Source of the DNA: Drosophila persimilis
Taxonomy: Eukaryota > Arthropoda > Insecta > Diptera > Drosophilidae
Assembly: GCF_003286085.1 (NCBI RefSeq)
Contig: NW_020825333.1
Location: 1,240,001-1,304,000, forward strand
DNA: 64,000 nucleotides
Reading direction: 5' to 3'
The notes below the pieces were generated by a model. The model had not been told where the DNA came from, did no database searches, and saw only the letters and a list, made by a program, of their open reading frames with translations. Positions 51,878 to 62,876 of the stretch are shown piece by piece. Each line of letters opens with the position of its first letter. The stretch's first letter is position 1. Position numbers and translations under genes: made by a program.

Positions 51878-53290
51878 GCTTCGTAAACAGTAAGCGTAGA
51901 ACGTCCGCACACCCATCCTCGCTATCATTTTGTAATACGTCGGCAAATAATGATCAGGACATTGCCGATCTTTTTGCCCAGTTTTTCCAAACCACCTATT
52001 CTGAGGAAAGCTACTCTGGTCAACCGTACCCATACGGATTACCGAGGTCAAACGGCATTTTCAGTCCCTTGTTAAATGAATGTTCCCTACTTCATGATCT
52101 TCGACTAGTTAAGCCGGTGTTTTCACCGGGTCCAGACGGGGTTCCAGGTTGTGTACTCAGGTACTGCGCCGAGGCTCTGTGTGGACCTTTGCTTAAACTA
52201 TTCACTCTGTCCATTGATTGCTCTTGCTTCCCCCCAATCTGGAAGGAATCGTTTATAATTCCTCTCCATAAAAAAGATAGCAAGTCTGATGCAAAAAATT
52301 ATAGAGGTATAGCAAAGTTATCCGCTATTCCCAAATTGTTTGAGAAGGTTTTAACTCCGCACTTGCAAGATCTCTGCAAGTCACTTATATCTCCAACTCA
52401 GCATGGATTTATAAGGCGGCGATCAACCACCACGAACTTGTTAGAGTTTACCTCTTTCATTATTAAAGGCTTTCAAGGTAACTTACAGACGGATGTTATT
52501 TACACCGACTTTAGTAAAGCATTCGACTCTGTAAGCCATTCCCTTTTAGCACATAAACTTGACCTTTCAGGGTTTCCGCCCAACCTCCTGAGATGGATTT
52601 CTAGCTATCTTTGTTCTAGGTCTCAAAGAGTCCTCTTCAAAAACTCCCTCTCTTTACCAGTAAAGGTTTCTTCGGGAGTACCACAGGGCAGCCATCTAGG
52701 CCCCTTACTCTTCACACTCTTTATTAATGACTTGCCTTCAGTATTAACATACTCTCGAGTACTCATGTATTTTGATGATGTTAAACTCTGTGTCCAGTAC
52801 AAGGACATTTCATTTCATTCTCGCTTGCAATCCGATCTCAATAGCTTTCAGTCATGGTGTTGTGCAAACTTGTTACTCCTTAATGCCTCGAAAAGCAAAG
52901 TACTGACATTTCATCGTTCTAGCTCCTTTCTGGCTTATATACCCTATGTGATGGTTCTCTTGAGAGAATTACCCTGAAAATTTAAAGATTTCTGAACACA
53001 TTTCTACCATGGTAAATAAGGCCATGTGCGTGCTTGAGCTTATAAAGAGGTCGTCAAAGGAATATATATATAGAAAAAAATCTCTCTATGCCTCGCTAGT
53101 TCGTCCGAACTTAGAGTACGGCTCCTGTGTATGGTGCCCTCAGTACAAATTACACCAGGAATCAGTACAGAAAAACTTTTTACTCTCTTATCTGCGGTGC
53201 CATAACCTGGATGCGGGTGTGAGACTCCCATCTTACTCTAGTAGACTGCTATTAGTAAACCTCCTATTCCATTTTATAAGAATATAAATC
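51878..53290 (+). pseudogene. CR1-like LINE RT (inverted copy, plus strand)
   Basis: Open 52069-52977 with FSPGPDGVPG, YTDFSKAFDSV, SSGVPQGSHLGPLLF and YFDD at 52768-52779. After about 52930 the frame breaks; a deletion removes the segment between LAPYTLFGG and MVNKAM, and the C-terminal part continues in 53009-53287 with LEYGSCVWCPQYK and PSYSSRLLLVNLL, extending further than in units A and B. It shares the Lys variant (DSKS) with unit B. Confidence 0.75.
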
Positions 53291-53460
53291 TTACAACTAT
53301 CTTTCTTGCATGTAGGCGATTGGTTCGGCTACGCAGCGCGCGTCATGCGGCAGCGCCCCTCGGTCGGTTGGCCGAGAGGAGGGGGCGTTTTTCCTCGGAT
53401 CCGCGCGTAACAGCCAACAGCCTTCTGCTGGTGTCACACGGACCACTTGATAGTGAAGTA
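53291..53460 (+). mobile_element. CR1-like LINE 3' UTR fragment (inverted copy)
   Basis: The GC-rich block TTCGGCTACGCAGCGCG...CCTCGGTCGGTTGG matches the reverse complement of about 15660-15800 with a number of changes. It is truncated near 53455; 53461-53509 is AT-rich with no call. Confidence 0.55.
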
Positions 53461-53509
53461 ATTGCTTATTATTAATTTAAGAAATTTTGTGTTTATTAAT
53501 TAAACATTT

Positions 53510-54591
53510 TATACCCGATACTCAAAATGAGTATTGGGGTATATTAGATTTGTGGTAAAAGTGTATGTGTGTAACGTCAGAAGGAATCGTTTCCGACCCC
53601 ATAAAGTATATATATTCTTGATCAGCATCAATAGCCGAGTCGATTGAGCCATGTCTGTCTGTCCGTCCGTCCGTCTGTCCGTCTGTCCGTCCGTCCGTCT
53701 GTGCGTCTGTCCGTCCCCTTCAGCGCCTAGTGCTCAAAGACTATAAAAGCTAGAGCAACGATGTTTTGGATCCAGACTTCTGTGATATGTCACTGCTCCA
53801 AAAATATTTCAAAACTTTGCCCCGCCCACTTCCGCCCCCACAAAGGGCGAAAATCTGTGGCATCCACAATTTTAAAGATACGAGAAAACTAAAAACGCAG
53901 AATCGTAGAAGATGACTATATCTTCTAGAGTGCAAAATCTGAACCAGATCGTATAATTATTACAGCCAGAATCACGAAAACAATTTCACTCTTTCTCGCT
54001 CTGTCTCACTCTAACACACAGGTTTCATAGTCGGTTTTGCCAATTGCAAAATATGAGTTCAAGGATCTCAGAACCCATAAGAGCTAGAGCAACCAAATTT
54101 GGTATCCACACTCCTGTGATATCGGACCTTGACCGTTTTGTGTCAAAATTTCGCCACACCCCCTTCCGCCCCCGCAAAGGACGAAAATCTGAGGCAACCT
54201 CAAATCTCAGAGACTATTAAGGCTAGAGTAACCAAATTTGGTATACACAATCCTTTAAGATGTCACTATAAAACGTATATCTCAGAATTTCGCCCCACCC
54301 CCATCCGCCCCCACAAAGGACGAAAATCTGTTGCATCCACAATATTGCAGATTTGAGAAAACTAAAAACGCAGAATCATAGATAATGACCATATCTATTA
54401 GATTGCTGAATCTGGATCAGATCAGATCATTTTTATAGCCAAAGGGAACAAATCAATTTGCACTGGCTACGCAGCGCCCGACGTCACGCTCAGACTGATT
54501 TTCTGTCTCTCTCGCACGCATTCTTTGTCGTGTCGTTTAATATTAGCAGCGTCTGCCGGAGGAGAGCCATACTGATTTAGTATCGGGTATA
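53510..54591. mobile_element. Short interspersed element with 13-bp perfect TIRs (INE-like or MITE-like)
   Basis: The ends are TATACCCGATACT (53510-53522) and its exact reverse complement AGTATCGGGTATA (54579-54591). The inside has no ORF of note but recurring internal blocks such as CCGCCCCCACAAAGG...CGAAAATCTG (near 53830, 54165, 54305) and ACCAAATTTGGTAT (54090, 54230). The start resembles the TATACCC-type beginning of Drosophila DINE-1/INE-1 elements, which are Helitron-like and lack such TIRs, so the class is uncertain. A GTCC/GTCT microsatellite lies at 53651-53717. Confidence 0.6.
53651..53717 (+). repeat. GTCC/GTCT microsatellite
   Basis: Imperfect tetranucleotide run of GTCTGTCCGTCC type within the TIR-bearing element. 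Confidence 0.85.
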
Positions 54592-54639
54592 ACTGTAGAG
54601 TTGTGGTGTCCGCAGCAACTCACAACGTTCCCCCTCGTT

Positions 54640-55814
54640 TAACCTATCTTCATGAACTTTTTGCTCCTAATTCATTTTATAATTTATTAATATATTGTTA
54701 TTTGTTTCTATTCCTATGACCCCAAATTGTCCGATATAAACTGGCTCCATCTTGTGACCAGTTTCGTTTTTTAACAAAACTTGGTCTTCTATTTTCACCT
54801 TAAAATCCAAAACTTAATTATCATAAAATTTCTTTTGCTTAGCTTTATTTTTTTCTAAGAGCGAGAATACTCTTTTATAAGCGGTTTCTAATCTAAATTT
54901 AACCTCTCTAGCGTAATCATCTATGTTATAAAGTGGTTGTATTCTATCTTAGCTATTAACTTGAATCGGTATGTTATGTTGTTTACCGAATACAAGTTGG
55001 TAAGGACAATAATTGTGGGCTACTGATGGAGTTGTGTTAAAAGAGATTTATCTCAAAATCAGATTTATCTACTGATATGTACGAACGTATGTACTCATTA
55101 AATGTTCTGTGACTTCTTTTAATGGTACCTAATGTCTGGTTGTGGTGTGTAGTAGTTGTTGTCTACTCTTATGTATTTGCACAAGTCATTAATAATTGAA
55201 TTTTTATATTCTGTTCCCATGTCATTAATGAAAGTCTTCATTTTACCGTACTTTAGAATACAAAATTCGAATATAGCTTTTGCGACTGTTTTTTCGCTTT
55301 TATTTGCAATTGGAATGGCTAACAAATATTTTGTTAAATCACAGTTTAAGGTGACTATTATCTGATCGTGCTAATTGACCAATAGTGTATATTATCACTC
55401 TGTCGAAAGCATATGTATATTGGTGTGTTTGTAATGATTACAGCTGATTTTGTATATTTCGTCGTTTTCGACGTCAGGCATTTAGGACATCTTTTTATGT
55501 ACTCTTTTATATGACGTCTCATATTATGCCGATAATATCGTCTTCTAATTTTTTCTAGTGTTTTGTTATGCCTGTGTGACCTCCTTCAATTGGATCGTCA
55601 TGATATGTAGACAGTATCGCTTTTGATCACTTCTATTATTTATGTTTGTTATCGTCTTGAGTAGCTCTACTCTTAATGATTTTAATATTTTATTGCACAC
55701 TTTTTTAAATGTATCTATTGAAACTGATTCAAAGACTTTTTCGTTCAGTAACACCTTGAGTTAGCTGATTTTTTGTATACCGGCTTGCCTTTCAAGCCTT
55801 TGGAAGAACTGACC
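54640..55814 (-). pseudogene. Gypsy integrase remnant
   Basis: In minus order: degenerate N-terminal zinc-binding region (about 55640-55490), core with DLTKYLLAIPIANKS and DMGTEYKNS (55340-55190), the TLGTIKRSHRTFNEY segment (about 55130-55085), and the C-terminal domain with DDYAREVKFRLETAYKR and LKNETGHKMEPVYIG, ending QKVHEDRL (54660-54950). The catalytic Glu codon is AAA (Lys) at 55118-55120. Frameshifts and stops are frequent. It is truncated on the right by the BEL-3 LTR at 55815. Confidence 0.75.
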
Positions 55815-56280
55815 TGTTAAGCTATTAAGCGTTTTTAATAACTGTTGCAATTTGAAGTTAATGAAAGTCGAGAGGCTGTTTATAATTTATTTGCATATGT
55901 AAACCAACTTATCGTGTATGTACATATGGTAATGATTGGGCGAACGATTGATGCGAGGATGTTAATCTAATAGCTGCGACGATTAGCTCAAGACTGCCCA
56001 TGCAAGGGCTGACGGGCCAAATTGCCGGGCCCTATGCAGCAAGCTTAGACGCGAGCGAGAGCGTATGATAGCCCGAGAGCGTTAGAGCTGCTCGGGGACG
56101 CTGTTAAGCCGAGTCCGAGAGATTGCGACATAAGGAGACCAAACAATTCCGCTGCATGCGCATATGCGGTAGCAAATGATCTTTGCAGTGGGGGCATTGG
56201 AAACGACAACACCAAAATGCATTTCCTTTGGGCCGCACCACTGGCAATGATTTAAAATATTTAAGCTGCTTGACCCGACA
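55815..56280 (-). mobile_element. BEL-3 3' LTR (466 bp)
   Basis: In element orientation it starts TGTCGGGTC and ends CTTAACA, preceded by the purine tract. Compared with the other LTR it lacks the CACAATT stretch near 55888. Confidence 0.9.
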
Positions 56281-57298
56281 TACTCCCCCCGTTGGAAGCC
56301 TGACTTTCAAAAGCATCTTTAAGGGGCAGCAGGCACAGCTTGTTGACGGCGCGCTTGGTGATTCCAGATGACGTCTTCAGCACAGCAACTCGGGCAACGC
56401 CATCTCGTCCAGGCAAAAGCTCGACCACTCTCGCCAGTGGCCACTTCATGGGAGGAAGATTCTCATCCTTGACAAGAACCAAATCTGCGACTGCTAAACT
56501 AGGCTTCGCAGTGCGCCACTTTGAGCGCTGCTGCAGTGACGTTATGTACTCCTCCTTCCACCGGGACCAAAAGAGCTGCTGCAGGTACGAAACGCGCTGC
56601 CAGCCGTCCAGGCGATCGAAGTTTAGCAGCGTGACGTCAGGCTCAGCGAACGAAGCAGGCTCAGCGAACGAAGCAGGAGGGCCACCATTCAAGAAATGCG
56701 CTGGAGTTAGAACATCTAGATCGGCAGGGCTCTCTGAAATTGAAACCACAGGTCTTGAATTAATCACTGCCGTGATGTGGCACAACAGCGTCCGCAGCTC
56801 GTCAAATCCAAGAACCGAGTTGCCTATCGCACGGTAGAAGTGGTACTTGGCCGTCTTCACTGCAGCCTCCCATAGACCACCAAAATGAGGGGAGCGCGGA
56901 GGAATGAAATGCCAGTCTATAGCCTCGACCAAGCAAAAATCCAGCAGCGCCTTCTGATGGTCATCGCTGAGGACCAGGCGCTTTAATTCCATCAGCTCAT
57001 TCTTAGCGCCGACAAAATTGGTTGCGTTGTCTGACCAAATTTGCCGCGGCTTCCGCCTGGTACATATGAAGCGCTTTAGTCCATGTCGAAACGCAACTGT
57101 GGATAAGTCCTTTATAAGCTCCAGATGAACAGCCTTGGTAGCGAAACAAATGAAGACGCATACGTAGCACTTGATTGGAGCCTTGTTGCGTGCCTCCGGT
57201 TTGTAGAAAAACGGCCCACAGAAGTCCACGCCTGTGATCTCAAAGGCATGAGAACCATCGAGCCGCTCCTTTGGAAGATCTGCCATAATATGCTCCAA
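56261..57298 (-). pseudogene. BEL-3 integrase core and C-terminus
   Basis: Same frame as 57386-58042, separated by one in-frame stop near 57386. The zinc-type start (HERNLHAG ... CVRCFRLK) lies on both sides of that stop. The DDE core shows Asp in TGVDFCGPF, Asp in WSDNATNFVGA and Glu in FGGLWEAAVK, followed by INSRPVV, LTPAHFL, RWKEEYI and DLVLVKDENLPPMKWP. An 18-bp tandem duplication (56641-56676) repeats SFAEPA. The catalytic residues are intact; only the upstream stop disables it. The last codons overlap the LTR. Confidence 0.85.
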
Positions 57299-57385
57299 TA
57301 CCCTGGGCTTCAGTCGAAAGCATCTTACGCACTTGTTTACTGCCTTGTTTACCGTCTTCCTCCCCCAAATAGGCCAATATTGGGA

Positions 57386-58285
57386 TCAAATTAGTCCAAG
57401 CAAAGCTCGAGGACCAGCGTGCAGATTCCGCTCATGAAAATGGGAGATTATTGCAAGAGTCAGTGGATGGCTGCTGGGCAAGATGATGGGATGACGGCCA
57501 TCAAAATCCAACGAAGAGTTTTTCAGTCGACCATCTACCCTGAGAAGTCCAAACTGATCCATGAATGGCGATAACGATGCGATTGAGCTCGATGAGGAGA
57601 CTGCTCCCCTTGCCCGCAGTGACTTTATGTGCTCCCATAGCTGAGTACGCTGGACTAGTCGTAGCAATACCTGGGTTCCATGTTCAATGTCTGAGACAGT
57701 GAGTCCGGGGTGCCGAATTCGGTTGCAAAACTTGTGAATGTATCCGAAAACGCGTTGCAAAGAAGCAAATGAATTCGCATACTTGGAATCAGCAACAATG
57801 TCCATGTAGGGCGATTTAACCAGAAGAGCCTTCCGACGAAGTTCAAGGGCTGGCTTATCAGGTAGCACATTGGGTGGCCAGTCATCTGTGGAGCCGCAAA
57901 GAAATGGAGGACCATGAGCCCAAAGAGGTGACTCATTCAGCTCAGTCGGATGAGCCCCTCGAGACAGAATGTCGGCTGGGTTTAAAGCTGTAGGAACATA
58001 GCGCCATTCCATTTTTATGGTCATTTCCTGAATCTTTGCCACTCATTTTGCAACAAATATATTATATCTTGACGGCTCGTCCCGAATCCAAGAGAGCGCA
58101 ACGGCAGAATCACACCAACAGTAACACCTTCCCTTAAAGACCTTCATTCCAGCTATCTGAGATATGAGCCTAGCCAGCAACTCTGCTCCACAAAGCTCCA
58201 ACTTTGGTACCGTGAGTGTCTTGAAAGGAAAAACACGAGATTTGGCACAAAGTAAGTGACTGCTAGAATGCTGACCCTTTGACAC
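57386..58285 (-). pseudogene. BEL-3 RNase H end and integrase N-terminus
   Basis: 58285-58043 carries the RNase H-like segment VPKLELCGAELLARL and CWCDSAVALSWIRDEPS; after an in-frame stop, 58042-57386 continues with VPTALNPADILSRGAHP and the integrase zinc-binding region with HERNLHAGPRALLGL. Both parts are in one frame. Confidence 0.8.
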
Positions 58286-58725
58286 GACATAAATGCATGT
58301 ACCATAAGCCTCGATGCTGGCATCGCAAAATCCGTGACTTCCAGCGTAGCGTCTGGAAGGAGTACAAGCCGAGGAAATTCAAGCCGACGAATCTGACCAA
58401 AACTGGTGCATATTTCCTGCCACTCGGTGTTCAGTGCGACTGGAAGGCTTTCATCCCAGGACAACTTCTCTTGGCACAAACGCTGGAGAAAGACTTTGGA
58501 TTTAGTAATTACGGGACCAGCTAGTCCGAGAGGATCGTAGAATCGCGCTATGGATGACAAAACAGAGCGCCTGCAGGAATTCAAAGAAGATTGAAGGGCC
58601 GAGAACGAAAATAATAGTAGATCAGAAACCGAATCCCAAGCAAGTCCTAAAGTTTTAGTCACATGGCTGCCATCGTCGAACTTCAAAAATGTTTCCTTGT
58701 CCTCTTCCGGAACTCCATCCAGCAC
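58153..58725 (-). pseudogene. BEL-3 RT thumb/connection region
   Basis: TKTLGLAWDSVSD and RRSVLSSIARFYDPLGLAGP are hallmark BEL/Pao Pol segments after RT. It is frameshifted relative to both the RT ORF and the RNase H ORF. Confidence 0.8.
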
Positions 58726-58751
58726 AGCAGGGACGTTTTAACACCATTTCC

Positions 58752-59747
58752 TCAATCTGAACTGACCTCTAGCCAAAATTCCAGTAGTTTGCTCCCGAAT
58801 CGGATAGCCTCCTCCTGCGAGCTGGCTCCAGATATCAAGTCATCCACGTAAAAGTTACGGCGAAGGATTTCAGCTCCAGCTGGAAACGCCATCTGATCGT
58901 CCATTGCCAACTGATGCATCGCTCGCACAGATAGATAGGAGGCAGGCTTCGTCCCATAAGTAACGGTGTCCAATTGAAACACACGCAAGTCTTCTTCCCT
59001 GGAGTTTCTCCACAGAATACACTGCAAGTTGCTATCCTCGGTCGAGACTCTTACACAACGATACATCTTACAGATGTCTCCCGTAATCGCAACGGCGTAT
59101 GACCGAAATCGAGCAAGAATATGAAACAGTTTGGGTTGGATTACGGGACCAGCCATTAAAACGTCGTTCAGGGAATATCCAGATGAGGTTGAAGCGGATC
59201 CATCAAAAACGACTCGAAGCTTGGTCGAACTATCTTCCTTCCTGACGCAATGGTGAGGCAAAAAATACCGGCAGTTGCTGATTGACTGGGTAGGAACCTG
59301 AGACATATGGCCTAAATCAAGGTACTCCTTTATAAATGCTGCATACTGAGATTTAACATCAGGGCGACGATCTAACTTTCTCTCAAGGGTCAGGAATCTA
59401 CAATGCGCTTGATTGTAAGATTCTCCAAGGAGATCCAAATTATATTTTGCTGGCAGCCGAACACAATAATCGCCTTTATGTAGTCGACGGAAATGCTGCA
59501 CAAAGTGTGCTTCACAATCTAGCTCTTCTTTGGTAGACTTTATTATTGGTTCGATGCAATTTTCTACCTCCCAAAACCTCCGAAGAAGCACCTCAAGCCG
59601 ATCCTCTGGACTATTATCCTCAGCAGCTACGGCCCGAGCGCGAGAGACCATCAACGAGGAACCTTTTAAACGCGAACAACTTCCAGACCCGAAGTTCCAG
59701 CTTGACCTGACCAACACACAGGAGCTCGAAAAACAGACATGCGCCAA
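58752..59747 (-). pseudogene. BEL-3 reverse transcriptase
   Basis: 331 codons including FWEVENCIEP, GDYCVRLPAK, RVVFDGSASTSSG, ITGDICKMYRCV and the active site YVDDLISGA. The domain itself is uninterrupted, but a frame change near 59720 separates it from the protease and another near 58750 from the downstream Pol. Confidence 0.85.
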
Positions 59748-60861
59748 TTAGCAGATCGACGCGCTGCGGCTTATAAAACTCCGGATCAGCTAGTGGTATG
59801 TTAGATGGAATGTTCCAGTTTTGAGTGTCAATTCCAAAGCTTGGCTGTCGATCGGTTATGCTAGAGGCTACAATGGCAGTGATGAGAGTTGAGTAATCCG
59901 ATGAGCGAGAGTGCAGGCTAGCGTTGACCGAAAATCCATCCGTGACGAAGCTAGAGTCGCCTATTCCCGAGACTGCAGTCGATGATTTCATTTTTCGAAG
60001 CTGAAGCTGATTCGTGAAACGAGAAGTTATTAGATGCAACTGGGAGCCGGAATCCAGCAACGCTCGGCAGGGAACTAAAACGCCGGAACAATTTTTGACT
60101 AAGACCGTGGCCGTGGCAAGTAGAACAACACCATTCCTGAGATCTTGGGCAATAAGGGCAGACGAGGTAGCCGCTGAAGTAGAGGGCTCAGTGGTATGCT
60201 CAGACGGCGTAGACTCAGACAGCGCAGACTGAGATGGATTATACGGCGCTGATTTCCCTTGGACTGCGGTATCTTCAGGGCTACCAAAATGAAGGAGGGT
60301 ATGGTGTCTACCCCCGCAGGTACGACAGTTGCTCGAGGTGCACTGAAGTAATCGATGCCCTGTTCTGAGACAATTTATACATAACGAGAGCCGCTTGGCT
60401 TCTTTATGTCGATTTGTGGGGGACAGCGCTTTAAACTTCTGACAGTGTTGGACCTCGTGAACACCATCGTTGCACAGCGCGCAGCGTGCTACGGTTTGGT
60501 TCGTTGTAACCAATGTGGACCTAGAATTATTATGCTTTCTACTTCTGCCCACCTGATTGCTCAACGCATAGCTTGCCATAGAAAAGTCCATCGTCTCCCA
60601 TGATCTGCATCGCTGCTCCAAGAACGAGGCCATAGATTCCCACGACGGAATTAAGGTGGAGAATGCGGGGTCGTTGAATCGTTCCTCCCACTTCTCTGGG
60701 CTCGGTGGATCCAGTTTTCGGAGAAGTTCCTGCACGACGATGCATCCTGCGATCTGCTCAGTAGTGCCCAAAACCTGGAGCGCGCGCATATGTGAATTGA
60801 ACTTGTCTGAAAGCTCCCGAAGCATGACCACTGACCCAGGTTCCACAGCCTGGAGCGCCAA
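59620..60861 (-). pseudogene. BEL-3 Gag zinc knuckles and protease
   Basis: 413 codons: Gag end, three knuckles CALCNDGVHEVQHC, CINCLRTGHRLLQC and CRTCGGRHHTLLH, then a Ser/Thr-rich linker and retropepsin with RALLDSGSQLHLI and RVDLLIGA. The frame is offset from the upstream Gag ORF (60651-61400). Confidence 0.85.
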
Positions 60862-61630
60862 GATCTCATTGATGTGTGCCTGTGAAAGACCAATCGCCGA
60901 TTATTGAATCTGTTTTCCAACAAATCTAATGCCACAGCATAATTGCCATCTGAGATTTCCAGCGACCGAACAGTCGCCAATGCCGAATCCCGCAGACAGG
61001 ATCGCAAATGCTGGAGGTTTTCTATGTTTGTTAAGTCCGGATGGCTGTCGATGATGGTGGCAAACATTGAATAAAAGTCCGTCCAGTTCGCATACCCGCC
61101 GCTAAACGTCGGCAATTGTATAGGAGGCAGGGATGGTACTTGTCTACGGTGAGGTAGAAATTGCGAGCCGGCAAACTCAACCGTAGTGTTTCCTCCAGCC
61201 GAGGTGGAATGAAGCGGTATGCGGCCGCTTCTCTTAGCCATTTCCCTCATATTCGCCGCCTTCAGCGAGCTGGCAAGTGACTCAAAAATGTCACACAAAC
61301 CACTGTGAATTTCGCTTCGATCCAATTCCTCAAGCTCGCCGTGAAACATCTCAAATTTGCCGATCAACTTCTCGACTTGCTCTTGCTTTACCACGAGCAT
61401 GTAGTAGTCATAGTCATAGACGGCTCATTCTGCCAAGCGGTAGCTAACCTTTTTATTTTCTCGCATAATTCCGTTGACTTAAGCTTCAAAAAAGACACCC
61501 TGTTTTGGTCACTGGTCAGTGGAATTTCTTTAGCAGCATTAATTTCCATGGTAGCGGCAGCGTTAGCAGAAAGACCAACGTCTCTAGCGGGAAGATGATC
61601 GCAAAGAGTAACACGAGCAATAGACGACAA
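60651..61630 (-). pseudogene. BEL-3 Gag N-terminal region
   Basis: 61630-61388 and 61400-60651 form Gag in two frames: coiled N-terminal region (KQEQVEKLIGKFEMFHGEL), then the DUF1759 core with LPPIQLPTFSGGYANWTDFY and NRRLVF. The frame is lost after NNRRLVF near 60870. Confidence 0.8.
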
Positions 61631-61896
61631 GAACCGAGCCCAGCAAGCGAACAGCTATGTACGAACTGTATATACAAAGGCGACCGGTGTAAGAAACGTT
61701 TCTTGCGGGAAGATGACCGAAAAGAGAAGCGCAAGCCAACAGCTATGTACGTGCACTACCGAATATGCAGGGGAGGCCGGTGTATATATGTGTGGATAAC
61801 TTATGTGGTCGATGACACTGGTTGAGATGGCAATTAGTTAAGATCTTTGAATGCTATATTAGTTTGTGATTGCACTGATGGATTATTTATTGCACA
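61631..61896 (-). mobile_element. BEL-3 short 5' leader
   Basis: About 270 bp between PBS and the first Gag codons, without a supported ORF. Confidence 0.6.
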
Positions 61897-61914
61897 ATCA
61901 CGTCGGGGTCACCA
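61897..61914 (-). other. BEL-3 primer-binding site (tRNA-Trp)
   Basis: The minus strand reads TGGTGACCCCGACGTGAT, complementary to the conserved 3' end of eukaryotic tRNA-Trp. It begins two bases after the LTR. Confidence 0.8.
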
Positions 61915-61916
61915 AA

Positions 61917-62389
61917 TGTTAAGCTATTAAGCGTTTTTAATAACTGTTGCAATTTGAAGTTAATGAAAGTCGAGAGGCTGTTTATAATTCACAATTTATT
62001 TGCATATGTAAACCTACTTATCGCGTATGTACATATGGGGATGATTGGTCGAACGATTGATGCGAGGATGTTAATCTAATAGCTGCGACGATTAGCTCAA
62101 GACTGCCCATGCAAGGGCTGACGGGCCAATCTTCCGGGCCCTATGCAGCAAGCTTAGACGCGAGCGAGAGCGTATGATAGCCCGAGAGCGTTAGAGCTGC
62201 TCGGGGACGCTGTTAAACCGATCCCGAGAGATTGCGACATAAGGAAACGAAAGAATTCCGCTGCATGCTCATATGCGGTAGCAAATGATCTTTGCAGTGG
62301 GGGCATTGGAAGCGACAACACCAAAATGCATTTCCTTTGGGCCGCATCACTGGCAATAATTTAAAATATTTAAGCTGCTTGACCCGACA
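61917..62389 (-). mobile_element. BEL-3 5' LTR (473 bp)
   Basis: TGTCGGGTC...CTTAACA in element orientation. It matches 55815-56280 with an extra CACAATT near 61989 and about 18 substitutions. Confidence 0.9.
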
Positions 62390-62390
62390 T

Positions 62391-62876
62391 AATGTTTATT
62401 ATTTATTCCGTCAAAACGAGAATTATTGTTCCTCGTTGGAGGTCTTAGAAAATCTAAATTTACATGATAATTAAAGTCTTAATATTAAGTCCCCGGCCGT
62501 CGGCTGCGTAGTCGCCGGTGCATTAATCTGCTGGCATGGCACACGCACCGGTGTTATGTTGAGCAGCGGCAGTTTCCCACGTTCCACTGCCCCATAGTTG
62601 TTGTTGGGCTGTCTGGGCAAGTGTCTCTGTCAACGCTGAAACTCTCGTGTTACGCGACGAGGCATGTGCTGTATTTGGTTCATATGAAAATGTTTAAGCT
62701 CATTGACCCACTGTAGGGTCGAGAACCAAATGCAGAGGGAGGGGTATCCGGCTGGACCAGATAACTACTCCCCCCCTTGAACAGTCACCGTCCCCGGCGC
62801 ACTTAGTCTTGACATCAATCCATTGATTTGCCAGGCGTCGCGTTTCTTCATCAAATATAGTATTTATATAGTAGAG
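62391..62876 (-). mobile_element. Gypsy-type 3' LTR fragment with adjoining 3' end
   Basis: 62391-62766 matches the LTR at 2437-2811 but lacks the last ~25 bp (element orientation). Just outside its AGTTATC start the minus strand reads AAGGGGGGAGT (62766-62776), a purine tract, so this is a 3' LTR. 62777-62876 would be the gypsy 3' coding or UTR end; a short frame with RRLANQWIDVKTKC is visible but not identified. Confidence 0.7.

Larger units (their letters stand above)
48161..53190 (-). repeat. Right arm of the ~5-kb inverted repeat
   Basis: Reverse-complement counterpart of 30228-35310. The spacer between the arms is about 12.9 kb and holds most of BEL-1 copies 3 and 4. Outer CR1 sequence beyond 52930 is more diverged than the inner part. 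Confidence 0.85.
55815..62389 (-). mobile_element. BEL-3: nearly full-length BEL/Pao element, minus strand
   Basis: The 6575-bp element has 5' LTR 61917-62389, tRNA-Trp PBS 61897-61914, Gag, protease, RT, RNase H, integrase, purine tract ACGGGGGGAGTA (minus, 56281-56292) and 3' LTR 55815-56280. All expected domains are in BEL/Pao order, but at least three frame changes and two stops break them. By eye the LTRs differ at about 18 substitutions plus a 7-bp indel (roughly 4%). No target duplication is visible: flanks are ...TGACC and TAATG.... The left flank is gypsy integrase and the right flank a gypsy LTR. Confidence 0.9.
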
